A DNA stretch of 64,000 bases. It comes from an uncultured Aquimarina sp. GTDB taxonomy: Bacteria > Bacteroidota > Bacteroidia > Flavobacteriales > Flavobacteriaceae. Position 1 is the first letter of the stretch. Every line of letters begins with the position of its first letter. This document shows positions 1-9,389 of the stretch, one piece after another. The notes beneath the pieces are model-generated. The model saw nothing but the letters and a program-made list of their open reading frames with translations, was not told where the DNA came from and made no database searches. A program made the position numbers and the translations under genes. The stretch lies in the NCBI GenBank assembly GCA_947500505.1, contig CANMSL010000008.1, positions 62,001 to 126,000 on the forward strand, given 5' to 3'.

Positions 1-1168
1 TCAGTCCTTTTTCTTCTCGTAGCTTTTGAACCTTCAAAAAATTAGACAACTCTTTTACAGCAGTTTTGATATTGTCCAAACCAATGAGCTCATTCAATTC
101 ATCCATTACATCATCCAACGTCTCATTCTCATCGATCTCTGTTTGCTTTACTCCTTCTAGTTTTTCTTTAGGATGCTGTAATTTACTATTGATCTTCTTT
201 AGCAGCGTTGTTTCTTCTTCAGAAATGGTGCCATCTGCTTTGGTTATTAAAGAAGCTATTCGGTATAAGAAAGAAGCTGAATTGGCAAAATGCTGGCTAT
301 CCAATCGCTTTAAAAGCGATGGCAGCAAAAACTCGTTTTTATATTCCTCCCCTAAATCAAAAAGACTGGCTGTTTTAATTACTTCGATATTTTCATCAAA
401 CTTGTCTGATTGCACGAACTTATTAATACGTTCTATAGAAAGAGAAGCTATAATGTCATTTCCTTGCAACTTCTCGAACATAAAGGCTAGCAGAAACTTC
501 ACCTTAGCATCGGCAACCGTATTCTTTGTATCACTCAATGGATAAATCATATTGAATACCCTAATGATATCCTGAAGAATCACATGTTCTGCTTTAAACT
601 CTAAGGCATCATCTGTTTTATGAACAATAGCATTGATGGTATTAGAAAATCGTTTGTTATTGTTCAGATCTTCAGCAAGATTCTGAATCTTTTCGCCTTC
701 ATTTTTTAGAATCTGAAGAAACTCATAATCAATATCAAACTCCTGAGTAGTATCCTCTTTTTGGTTTACAAAATCCTTAAACTTATTTGTAAAATCCGAC
801 AAACTCTTTTTTTCGTCTTTTTTAGTCAGCAACAAATCATCAACCAAATCATTCAATAAAATGATATGCTCTTTTGGAAAAGCACTAAACTTCACATCCT
901 GAAAAACATCTGTAGCTAGTGGAATTTTACTTTCTGCAATATGAATATTTTGTGTGGTGATAATAAAATCCAATTCATCAATTGACTCTTTTAAAGAATA
1001 TAAAACCAACAAATCTTCATCTTTAATTCTCAACGTTGGAAACGCAGATGAGATAGACAGTATCTTTAATGGATTGACTGATTTCCCTTTAAAAAAAGAA
1101 GTTTCATCTTCTTGAGTTAATTTTGAAAAAAACTGATCTGTGGCTTTATTGTATTTTCTGTTGGTCAT
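1..1168 (-). CDS. TerB-like / CbxX-type AAA+ ATPase, 3' end outside window
   Basis: Open reading frame on the minus strand starting at ATG 1168 (MTNRKYNKATDQFFSKL) and running without a stop off the left edge, so about 389 residues are visible. The N-terminal ~250 residues are helical and unrecognised. A segment with the pattern TKADGTISEEET (about residues 313-324) matches the TerB-like helical domain. The last ~40 residues (LDDVMDELNELIGLDNIK, then KVQKLREEKGL) are the typical entry into a CbxX/CfxQ/SpoVK-type AAA+ module, whose Walker motifs would lie outside the window. It is the last gene of a minus-strand run with an ABC transporter and a PspA-like protein, which suggests a role at the cell envelope. 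ATPase identity is inferred from the lead-in only. Confidence 0.72.
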   Translation of the reverse strand, partial: MTNRKYNKATDQFFSKLTQEDETSFFKGKSVNPLKILSISSAFPTLRIKDEDLLVLYSLKESIDELDFIITTQNIHIAESKIPLATDVFQDVKFSAFPKEHIILLNDLVDDLLLTKKDEKKSLSDFTNKFKDFVNQKEDTTQEFDIDYEFLQILKNEGEKIQNLAEDLNNNKRFSNTINAIVHKTDDALEFKAEHVILQDIIRVFNMIYPLSDTKNTVADAKVKFLLAFMFEKLQGNDIIASLSIERINKFVQSDKFDENIEVIKTASLFDLGEEYKNEFLLPSLLKRLDSQHFANSASFLYRIASLITKADGTISEEETTLLKKINSKLQHPKEKLEGVKQTEIDENETLDDVMDELNELIGLDNIKTAVKELSNFLKVQKLREEKGL

Positions 1169-1272
1169 AGAAATAAAATTCAGTGTTGCTTACCAATTAA
1201 ATTATGTTATAATTTAAAATTATAAAAAACTAAACCAGATAATACGTAGCTTCTAATTATAAGTTACCAAAA

Positions 1273-4200
1273 TTAGTTCTTTACAATTTTTTTAATTATC
1301 TGATCATTTTCGTTCGTGATCTGTAATATATAAACTCCAGAAGGTAATTGACTCATCATCAAATTATCATTTCCGGATATTAATTTTCTATGGAGCACCA
1401 TTCTTCCTTTTAAGTCTAATAACTTGATATTTAAATTATGCAAACTGGTATTAATATACAGCCTATCTTGAGTAGGGTTAGGATAAACAAGAACGTTAGA
1501 ATCTAATAATACTTGATCTACAGATAAAACCGAATCAGAATCCAGATAATCTGGTATTTGGTCATTGTCCTGATCATCATCTAGTGGGCTGCCGTTTTGA
1601 TTGAAGTCTTCCAAATATGTTAACAAGCCATCACCATCATCATCATCATCTAAATAGTTAGGGATTCCATCTAAATCCGTATCATCGTTATCAAAAATGC
1701 AATCGTTATTAAGATCTTCTAACTCATCTAATACACCGTCATTATCCGAATCTAAAAAATTTGTAGTTGATAAGAAAAGTGGATTATTACCATAAATAAA
1801 ATTATTACAAGAATCATTATTATCTGCGATCATTACTGTATAGAATTGATGAGATCCCAAATCAGAAAACACTGGAGAGTCTTGAAAATTTTGCCCATCA
1901 TCTATAGAAAATCTTATCTGATTATTTGCAAATTCGGATTCTGGTACATTTATTATGGCACTTATATTTCCACTATCTCCGATCATTAAATCAACTACAC
2001 CATCATAATTAAGATCTATTGGTTCTATGATCAAATCCGGTAGTGCGATGGGTTTTGTTAAAATAACCTGACTATCCGAAAATGTTCCATCTCCTAAATT
2101 CTTAATCCATTCTATGGTTCTGATTCCAGATGCTCTATTAGTAAAAACCAAATCTTTTAGACCGTCAGCATCAATGTCTTCTAAATATATCTGATCGTCA
2201 TAGTAAAAAGAAGCATTGGTTAATTTTATATCCTCAAACTGATTCGTTCCATTGTTAACTTTAAGGACGATAGCATTTTGTCCTAAGTCCATAAAGGTGA
2301 TCATATCAAGATCTCCATCATTATCAATATCCAAAGTATTGTGTTTACTATACAATTGATATGACTCACTGGTAATTGACGATGATTCGAATGTTAAATT
2401 CTCACTCCCTTTTAAGAATACATATGTTTCATTAAAATAATGAAATAGTACATCCATTATACCATCTTCATCAGCATCCAATACTTTAATTTCTTTGAAA
2501 CTTTCTTGAGTATCAGCTAAAACAATTTTTTCAAATTTTTGATTCCCGTCATTTTGATATAAAATAAGTTGTCTATCTGACGAATGACCATTTATAATAT
2601 CAATATCCCCATCAAAATCAAAATCAACAGGAACCGAATAGAAACCTCCATTTATATCCTCAACTATAGTATACTTAATAAAATTTCGATCATCTATTCG
2701 ATCGAACCAAAATATAGAATCACTTTCAGATGATGACCCTATGATATCCAATTTTCCGTCATTATTAAAATCTAAAATAAAAAACGGATCTATCTGATAT
2801 CGATTAGTGCTTTCTACTTTATCTATTAAATTTTTACGATATTGATTATTACCTAGATTCTCTAGAAATACAAATTCATTAATAGAGAAAGCAATGATAT
2901 CTATATCAGAATCATTATCAAAATCCACACATTTCATATCAGCATATTCAAAGCTTTCTAAGGTAACCAGGGTCTCATTAGAAAATTTACCGTAGTTATC
3001 TTTTTGAAAACTTGCTTCTATGGAAATAACCCCATCTTCAACACCACAACCTGATGGATTTTCACTTACTACCTGATTAATTTTTAGTTCATTATAAGAA
3101 TAAGGAATTGTAGTATTTACACTAGACTCACAATCGCCGTCCTTCACCCTAATTGCATAATCATTACTAGGTAATTCCTTAAATTCGGGAGATGACTGAT
3201 AGGTATTTCCATCATCAATTGAATATATGAAATTGCCATTCACATTATTTACGGTACAATTATTAAAATAACTATAGGAACCGTTTGTTCCTCCTAGTAA
3301 AATATCTATATCCCCATCAAAATCAATATCCGTTGCTTTTATTGCCTGTAAATCAGAATTAGGAATCTTCGAGTTAAGTATTATTTCCTCAAATTTATTA
3401 TCGGTTTTATTTCGAAACCACCTGAGGTTTTGATCATAATTGGAGGCTAAGATGATATCATTTAAACCATCTTGATCCAGGTCTTCAATTACAGAAACGA
3501 TAGCTTGTAGGCTGCTATAATTTTCTTCATAATCAATTATCTGTTCTGTAAAATTATCATTTCCATCATTAATGAATAACAACTTTCTTTTATCTCTACT
3601 AGTAAATAAGGTAATATCTAAATCCTCATCATTATCCATATCAGAAACATTGACCGATATTTCATCAACTGTATTATAATTGAAAACATTCTTCTTCTCA
3701 AATGTTAAATCTCCATTATTGATATATAAAGATGCTTCTGTTCTGGATCTAGAGATACAAACAACGTCTAGCTCCTCATCAGAGTTAAAATCTTTCAAGA
3801 TAATTTCTGAAATCTCTGAGGAATGACTTATCAAATCAATTTTTGAAAAACTTTGGTCGCCGTTATTAGTATATAAGAAAAGTTCTCCATACTCATCAGC
3901 AAAAAATAAATCTGTATCGCCATCTTTATCCCAATCACTTGTTGCGCTAAGGAGTTTCCCACTAAATCTGAAGGATCTTACATTCGTATTTGAAAAAGAT
4001 TCTTCACCAGTATTATAGGATAAAAACTCATTACCACTATCTAATTGTCCAACTATATCAAGGTCATTATCTTTATCAATATCGATCAGAACAATATTTT
4101 CTATTTCATCTTGATCCGAGCGGCGATAAATTTCACGAGAAACAAACCCACCAAGACCATTATTTTCTCTCCAAATAATATTTCTTTGTGACTTATTAAT

Positions 4201-5796
4201 ACTTAGGATATCGGTAAGTCCATTTTTATCCAAGTCTTCATAATAATTAGTTCTATTATTTCCTTCTTGTACCAGCGACGAAAAAATCTCACAATTCGTT
4301 CTTTCTATAGACGCTAACACTTTTATGGATCCATCTTCTTTTGTACAACTCAACTGTGGAGTATTGACAATTTGATTTATTTGGATTTTTGCTTCGTCGA
4401 TCGTGATTGGATTTTCTAAATAAGAAGTCTGATTTCCGGTTACATTATTCTTAACCACTACCGAATAATCTCCAATATCCAAATTTTTGAACACATTTGA
4501 TGATTGAAAAGTTTCTCCATTGTCAACTGAAAAAGTATAATCCTTATTAACTGATTTAGACTGGGTAGTCTTAATCGAAAACCAAGAAAACTGATCATTA
4601 TTCCCTCTCAGCAAGTCCTTAACGCCATCCCCATTAAGATCCGTTGAAACAAGTGCCTGAGCCCTAACACCAAGAGGATAATCTAATGTATAAGCTCCTT
4701 CATTATTATAAAAAATTGCAATAGTAAGTTGATCATTTGTTGGTTCAAAAATAAAAATTGGAGTTTCTCCAACAATATCTAAATCTTGATCTCCATCTAT
4801 ATCGAATATTTGAAAATTAATTATATTAAGATCCGAAGTAAATTGATCTATTCTGGTAAAATTTTCATTTCCGTCATTATCATAAACCACAAAAGTATAA
4901 TCATCCTGAAAAGATTTATCCTTTAAAATAAAAGCCAGTATATCAACATCTCCATCATTATCAAAATCAAGTGCTTTCGAAAAATTTAATTCTTCTCTAC
5001 CTTCAGTAGAAGTAGCTTCTGTCTCAAAGTTGATAATTTCTGTAGAGGTAAAATTACCTTCACCATCATTCTTATGCCAAACTATACGATCATCATTGGT
5101 TTCTATTAAATCCATAGAAAGATCAGAATCAAGATCTTCTAAATACGTAACACTGCTTCGGTCTGTGGGTGCATTAATTTTAGAAAAACTCTCATCAGAC
5201 TCGTTTATAAATAAATAATCAAAATCATTGGATACCAGTATATCCAGTAATCCATCACCATTAAGATCTGATACTTCCATTTCTTCCGCGCCAGTACCCT
5301 GATCTATTTTGAGTACGAATAGATAGTTTCCTATATTTTCATGTAATTGGATTTCAAATCCAGTTCCAATATATAGATCAAGATCTCCATCTTTATCAAA
5401 ATCTTTACTATCAAAGGTATCTGCATTAACATTTAAAAGTAACGGCAAAACATTAAAACTACCCGAATTTTGGTTCTCATAAAGATAAATTGAGTTTGAC
5501 TTATCATCGATATTACGCACAAGAACCAGTACATCCTCATCTCCATCGAATTCATAATCGACGGTTTTCAACTTTATAACTTTTTTAAAGTCATTATCAG
5601 CTATGTGATGTTGATCATAATTAATCTCATCAGAAAGCAATTCTATTTCTAAGGCGTTGATTATAATAGAAGTATCGGAGATATTGCAATTTTTGTTTCC
5701 AAATATGTTAACATCTACAACTGTTTCTTTATTGTCCTGAGAAAATATCGAAACAGAAATAGATAGGATTAAAATTAAAAGGTAATTTTTTTTCAT
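1273..5796 (-). CDS. Giant secreted FG-GAP/VCBS beta-propeller protein with SprB repeats and T9SS tail
   Basis: 1507 residues. Signal peptide at residues 1-20 ending SIFSQ. Three long blocks (about 60-410, 505-850, 935-1285) are packed with DxDxDGxxD calcium-binding FG-GAP/VCBS motifs such as DFNNDGKLDI, predicting three beta-propellers. Between them are SprB-type repeat halves: DGSIKVLAS-like strands (about 484, 917) before a propeller and SIDDGxxFQxSP strands (about 420, 855, 1295) after it. Residues ~1347-1415 are thrombospondin type-3-like DxDxDGxxD repeats, and the C-terminus has VYPNPTQDR and ends IIKKIVKN, a type A T9SS sorting tail. It is therefore probably exported and attached to the surface. 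It sits between the ABC transporter ATPase gene and the TerB/AAA gene. The ligand is unknown. Confidence 0.88.
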   Translation of the reverse strand: MKKNYLLILILSISVSIFSQDNKETVVDVNIFGNKNCNISDTSIIINALEIELLSDEINYDQHHIADNDFKKVIKLKTVDYEFDGDEDVLVLVRNIDDKSNSIYLYENQNSGSFNVLPLLLNVNADTFDSKDFDKDGDLDLYIGTGFEIQLHENIGNYLFVLKIDQGTGAEEMEVSDLNGDGLLDILVSNDFDYLFINESDESFSKINAPTDRSSVTYLEDLDSDLSMDLIETNDDRIVWHKNDGEGNFTSTEIINFETEATSTEGREELNFSKALDFDNDGDVDILAFILKDKSFQDDYTFVVYDNDGNENFTRIDQFTSDLNIINFQIFDIDGDQDLDIVGETPIFIFEPTNDQLTIAIFYNNEGAYTLDYPLGVRAQALVSTDLNGDGVKDLLRGNNDQFSWFSIKTTQSKSVNKDYTFSVDNGETFQSSNVFKNLDIGDYSVVVKNNVTGNQTSYLENPITIDEAKIQINQIVNTPQLSCTKEDGSIKVLASIERTNCEIFSSLVQEGNNRTNYYEDLDKNGLTDILSINKSQRNIIWRENNGLGGFVSREIYRRSDQDEIENIVLIDIDKDNDLDIVGQLDSGNEFLSYNTGEESFSNTNVRSFRFSGKLLSATSDWDKDGDTDLFFADEYGELFLYTNNGDQSFSKIDLISHSSEISEIILKDFNSDEELDVVCISRSRTEASLYINNGDLTFEKKNVFNYNTVDEISVNVSDMDNDEDLDITLFTSRDKRKLLFINDGNDNFTEQIIDYEENYSSLQAIVSVIEDLDQDGLNDIILASNYDQNLRWFRNKTDNKFEEIILNSKIPNSDLQAIKATDIDFDGDIDILLGGTNGSYSYFNNCTVNNVNGNFIYSIDDGNTYQSSPEFKELPSNDYAIRVKDGDCESSVNTTIPYSYNELKINQVVSENPSGCGVEDGVISIEASFQKDNYGKFSNETLVTLESFEYADMKCVDFDNDSDIDIIAFSINEFVFLENLGNNQYRKNLIDKVESTNRYQIDPFFILDFNNDGKLDIIGSSSESDSIFWFDRIDDRNFIKYTIVEDINGGFYSVPVDFDFDGDIDIINGHSSDRQLILYQNDGNQKFEKIVLADTQESFKEIKVLDADEDGIMDVLFHYFNETYVFLKGSENLTFESSSITSESYQLYSKHNTLDIDNDGDLDMITFMDLGQNAIVLKVNNGTNQFEDIKLTNASFYYDDQIYLEDIDADGLKDLVFTNRASGIRTIEWIKNLGDGTFSDSQVILTKPIALPDLIIEPIDLNYDGVVDLMIGDSGNISAIINVPESEFANNQIRFSIDDGQNFQDSPVFSDLGSHQFYTVMIADNNDSCNNFIYGNNPLFLSTTNFLDSDNDGVLDELEDLNNDCIFDNDDTDLDGIPNYLDDDDDGDGLLTYLEDFNQNGSPLDDDQDNDQIPDYLDSDSVLSVDQVLLDSNVLVYPNPTQDRLYINTSLHNLNIKLLDLKGRMVLHRKLISGNDNLMMSQLPSGVYILQITNENDQIIKKIVKN

Positions 5797-5877
5797 ATAT
5801 CAAGAGGAATAAGCCGGCAAATATATATAATAACCAGCATTTTTTATGATTATTCACGAAATCTATTCTCAATAAAA

Positions 5878-6687
5878 TCAACTCCCAGCATCAATCTGCA
5901 TCATAGCATCTTCTACTTCATGTACTAATTCATCAAAATGTGCTAATCTCTTGGTTTCCCTCGTTCTATTAAAAGGTAAATCGATATCGATATGCTTCAC
6001 AAAATGAGAAGGTGCATGTTTCATAATGTAAATATCATCCGCCAGATAGACTGCTTCTTGTATATCGTGGGTAACAAATAATATCGTAGGGCTAAACTTT
6101 TCCCAAATACCAATCAGTAAATCCTGCATTTGTAAACGCGTCTTGATATCCAATGCTCCAAACGGCTCATCCATCAATAAGATTTCCGGATTAGACATTA
6201 AACTTCTGGCAATCGCTACACGTTGTAATTGTCCTCCAGAAAGCGTAGGGTATTGTGCGTACTTCTTTTGGTGACCATCTAATCCAACTAACTGAATCAT
6301 TTCCATCGCCTTTTCGTCTCGCTCTTTCTTAGAGATTCCTTTGAAACGTAATCCCAAACCAACATTGTCTAGAACCGTCATCCAAGGTAGTGATGAGTAC
6401 TGCTGAAATACCATACTCACCCGATTCTCCTTACTAACAGGTTTTCCTTTTACTAATACTGTTCCTGAAGTTGGTTCTTGTAATCCAGCAATATATCGTA
6501 ACAAGGTCGACTTACCACATCCTGACATTCCTAATATGACAGAAAACTGTCCTTGCATAGGTTTATCTTCTACCAGTAAATCCAAATTTTCTATAATTTT
6601 GGATTTCCCTCCATCATAGGATTGGGATACTCCTCTTAGTTCTATAACATTAGGAGCCTGAGAATTATCTGTAAACTGTAATGCCAT
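5878..6687 (-). CDS. NitT/TauT-type ABC transporter ATP-binding protein
   Basis: 269 residues from ATG 6687 (MALQFTDNSQ), one base after the permease stop codon. An upstream ATG at 6741 lies inside the permease gene and adds 18 residues unlike the family, so I prefer 6687. Walker A GMSGCGKST, Q-loop VFQQYSSLP, signature LSGGQLQR, Walker B ILLMDEP and switch His VTHD are all present, so it should be an active ATPase. The sequence is closest in style to TauB/SsuB ATPases for taurine, sulfonate or nitrate-like solutes. It works with the permease (6689-7657) and the OmpA-fused binding protein (7657-9204). The substrate cannot be read from the sequence. Confidence 0.93.
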   Translation of the reverse strand: MALQFTDNSQAPNVIELRGVSQSYDGGKSKIIENLDLLVEDKPMQGQFSVILGMSGCGKSTLLRYIAGLQEPTSGTVLVKGKPVSKENRVSMVFQQYSSLPWMTVLDNVGLGLRFKGISKKERDEKAMEMIQLVGLDGHQKKYAQYPTLSGGQLQRVAIARSLMSNPEILLMDEPFGALDIKTRLQMQDLLIGIWEKFSPTILFVTHDIQEAVYLADDIYIMKHAPSHFVKHIDIDLPFNRTRETKRLAHFDELVHEVEDAMMQIDAGS

Positions 6688-6688
6688 A

Positions 6689-7657
6689 TTAGTGTTTGTT
6701 TCCTTTATTAACGTGTTTAAAAGGGAATAGAATTCTATCAATCATCACAAAAAGTCGATCTTGTAATATTCCTATAACTACAATGATAATTAGTATTGCA
6801 AAAGCTTTATCAATTCTACTTTGTCGTTTTGCGGTCCAGATTAACTCACCTATTCCGCCTCCTTTATTCAACATTTCTACAATGGTAATATAAGTCCAGG
6901 AAATTGCTGTTAATACTCGGATATCATCAATTATCTTAGAAAACACATAGGGCATATACACTGTCCTAATGGTTTGCCACGAAGTTGCCCCTAAGGTAAA
7001 AACGGTATTGAGATATACATTTTGGACCTCATCGATCCGTTGGATGACAACGGGTATCAGATACACTATAATGCCAAATGCTAAGAAAGATACTTTCATA
7101 TCACTCCCCAAACCTAGCCACATGATAAAAATACCTGTTACTGCAGTTAGTGGAATAAAGCGATAAGAATTGATAATCTGACTAAACAAGCCTCTAAACA
7201 ATGGAATCAACCCTAATAAAAAACCAATTGGAATAGACACTAAAATAGCAACTAAATATCCCAAAAAATTCAATTTAATAGAATAAAATGTATTTCCTAT
7301 TACATCATCATTTTGATTTAAATCCGGAAAAGCTTTGATAACTTTGATTGGTGATGGTAACAAAGGATACACCTTGTTTTTCTTTAGCCCGAAAGATGTC
7401 AATTCCTCAACACTCATTTGTTCTAAAGCATCATAACTAGCTATTAAAAGTGAATCACTTTCATAATACTTACGCTCGCTTTGTGCAATCTTAGAAATAT
7501 CTATAGATTCATCTTGTGTAATTACTGATGTGGATAATACCTCGGCTAATAAAAACCATAAGCCAATTAGAATCAAAGCACCAATCACCGTCAGAATGGC
7601 CTTATCCTTTGATTCTAAATTCCCTCTAAGTTCAAACAGTTTTTTGATCTTTACCAT
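6689..7657 (-). CDS. NitT/TauT-type ABC transporter permease
   Basis: 322 residues. One N-terminal membrane segment (about 22-40) is followed by a ~75-residue extracytoplasmic stretch rich in charged residues, then the usual BPD_transp_1 block of about five or six membrane segments with the cytoplasmic EAA-type loop (TLGATSWQTIRTVYMPYVFSKI). Typical TauC/SsuC permeases are about 250 residues, so the periplasmic insertion after the first helix (residues ~45-105) is an extra. Its start codon overlaps the stop of the binding-protein gene by one base and its stop lies one base before the ATPase start, so the three genes are translationally coupled. The extra loop could contact the OmpA-anchored binding protein (inference). 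Confidence 0.92.
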   Translation of the reverse strand: MVKIKKLFELRGNLESKDKAILTVIGALILIGLWFLLAEVLSTSVITQDESIDISKIAQSERKYYESDSLLIASYDALEQMSVEELTSFGLKKNKVYPLLPSPIKVIKAFPDLNQNDDVIGNTFYSIKLNFLGYLVAILVSIPIGFLLGLIPLFRGLFSQIINSYRFIPLTAVTGIFIMWLGLGSDMKVSFLAFGIIVYLIPVVIQRIDEVQNVYLNTVFTLGATSWQTIRTVYMPYVFSKIIDDIRVLTAISWTYITIVEMLNKGGGIGELIWTAKRQSRIDKAFAILIIIVVIGILQDRLFVMIDRILFPFKHVNKGNKH

Positions 7658-9204
7658 TAGTCTACAACCAGTTCAAAATCTGTTCTTCTGTTCTTAGACT
7701 TACAATCGGCATTTTGGTTGCGCTCACATCCCGGAACAGGTTTATCAGGACCGTTACCAATAATAATAAATCTGTTGGCAGGCATATTATGTTGCTGAAT
7801 CAAATAATCTGCTACCGATTGTGCTCTTTTTTTAGATAATGCAATATTAGGTCCTCTGGATCCAACATTATCTGTATTTCCTTCAATTCTGATACGTGCA
7901 TTAGCAAATGCCTTTGCAATTGGTGTAAACTGAAGATCTATTAATTGCTTAGAATTTTCATCTAACTGAAACTCACCAGTTCTAAAACTAATACTTACTT
8001 TTTTAGAAGACAAGGATTCTTTCTTAGCTAAACTCTCATCTACTGCTGTAAACTGCTTTTGTTGCTCGGCATTATGAGAATTACCAGAAAGGGAAGTCTT
8101 ATTTACTAAATCTTTTGTAGACAATAATCTCCAACTTTTTGCACCGGCTGTACTATACCCGAGTGCATCATATTTTACTTTCATTTTGTTATACAGATCT
8201 TCACCTGTTACTCCATTATAATTTGAATTTAATCCAAAGAAATCTTTATTATCTCCGTGCGTAGCTAATCGTACATTATTGATGGCATCATAACAAAAAT
8301 CTTCTGGCTGCGATAATCCTTCTGCAAGAATCTTAGCTGCTTTTCTCTTATTACTATCAGAGTTGTTTAATTCTGAAGCTCCAATCATCCATCCTTCGTA
8401 TAAATCTTGTAATTGCTCCTTATGTGTTTCGATAAATTCTTTTTTCGAAACAAAAACATCTGCAATAATATGTGTTGCATTTTTAGTGCTTTCTAGTACT
8501 TTAGCTCCTGCTACTTTAGCTACACAGTCTGCATCATCCGGACTCCAAACAACGGCAGCATCTACGGTATTGCTTTTAAAAGAATCCGCAGCATCAATAG
8601 CACTTGGCACTTCTACCAATTGTACATCCTTTGTCGTCATATCACTCGCTTCTAATAACCAAATTAAGAAAGAGTGTGACGGTGTCATAGGCGCTACGGC
8701 AATTTTCTTTCCTCTAAGATCACTTACTTTATTGATTCCTCTAGCTGCTACGATAGCATCTCCTCCACGACTCCAATCCGCCTGGAACACAACTTGTGGT
8801 TGATATTGAGATAATCCTTCTACTTCTGTTGGGAATGCATCAATAGTCGCCCACATTAAATCGATAGAACCATTTTTAAAAGCATCTCTAGAAGCATCAA
8901 AGTCATCAATTACTTCAAAATTCACTTTAAATCCATAGTCTTTATAGAATCTAGATGCCGTATTGGCTTTAAATCCTTCATTGAAATATTGTCCTCCGGC
9001 ATATCCTCCCCAGGTTACCACTCCAACGTTGATGACATCTTTATATCCTTCTTTTGTTTCTCCTTTATCAGAAGAAGAAGTTACTTCTTCTATTTTGTCT
9101 TTTACAGCTGGGTCTCTTAGTTTATTTAATAAAAAGTATAGCCCTCCTATAATGAGTACTACTATTAAAATTTTTGAAAACGGTGTTAATCTTCCTTTTG
9201 CCAT
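7657..9204 (-). CDS. ABC substrate-binding protein fused to OmpA-family peptidoglycan-binding domain
   Basis: 515 residues. A single N-terminal membrane anchor (about 9-26) is followed by a periplasmic-binding domain of the NMT1/TauA-SsuA type (about 55-370: VGVVTWGGYAGGQYFNEGF, IDLMWATIDAFPTE, LRGKKIAVAPMTPSHSFL). Residues ~395-515 are an OmpA/MotB-like domain (RIEGNTDNVGSRGPN, LSKKRAQSVADYL, NRFIIIGNGPDKPVPGC, NRRTDFELV) expected to hold peptidoglycan. An ordinary solute receptor is diffusible or lipid-anchored; this one is tethered at both the inner membrane and the cell wall. That favours sensing or envelope bridging in addition to, or instead of, uptake (inference). The gene starts the transporter operon with one-base overlap to the permease. 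Confidence 0.9.
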   Translation of the reverse strand: MAKGRLTPFSKILIVVLIIGGLYFLLNKLRDPAVKDKIEEVTSSSDKGETKEGYKDVINVGVVTWGGYAGGQYFNEGFKANTASRFYKDYGFKVNFEVIDDFDASRDAFKNGSIDLMWATIDAFPTEVEGLSQYQPQVVFQADWSRGGDAIVAARGINKVSDLRGKKIAVAPMTPSHSFLIWLLEASDMTTKDVQLVEVPSAIDAADSFKSNTVDAAVVWSPDDADCVAKVAGAKVLESTKNATHIIADVFVSKKEFIETHKEQLQDLYEGWMIGASELNNSDSNKRKAAKILAEGLSQPEDFCYDAINNVRLATHGDNKDFFGLNSNYNGVTGEDLYNKMKVKYDALGYSTAGAKSWRLLSTKDLVNKTSLSGNSHNAEQQKQFTAVDESLAKKESLSSKKVSISFRTGEFQLDENSKQLIDLQFTPIAKAFANARIRIEGNTDNVGSRGPNIALSKKRAQSVADYLIQQHNMPANRFIIIGNGPDKPVPGCERNQNADCKSKNRRTDFELVVD

Positions 9205-9264
9205 GATTTTTGATTAGTGTTGTTTTTAATCTTTTATGTATTCAACTAAACTATACTATCTATT

Positions 9265-9335
9265 GTCAGTCTGAGCTTGTCGAAGACTACACAATCATCT
9301 TGTTTAAGATACACTTCGACAGGCTCAGTGTGACA
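9265..9335. repeat. Intergenic imperfect palindrome (CTTCGACA..GCTCAG type)
   Basis: Two ~21-bp arms, GTCAGTCTGAGCTTGTCGAAG and, in inverted orientation, CTTCGACAGGCTCAGTGTGAC, are separated by ~29 bp. The same core (CCCTTCGACAAGCTCAGGG) occurs at 22579-22597. It lies in the only sizeable gap between the PspA-like and binding-protein genes and could fold as a hairpin in the mRNA. Confidence 0.7.
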
Positions 9336-9389
9336 TTCAATTTCGAATTATAGAAATATAGTTGAAATTAATTTTGTTTCTTTTAAAAA

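Noticed and set aside
66..545. Plus-strand ORF of 159 codons
   Set aside because: It lies antisense within the TerB/AAA+ reading frame, which has a far more protein-like composition and recognisable motifs.
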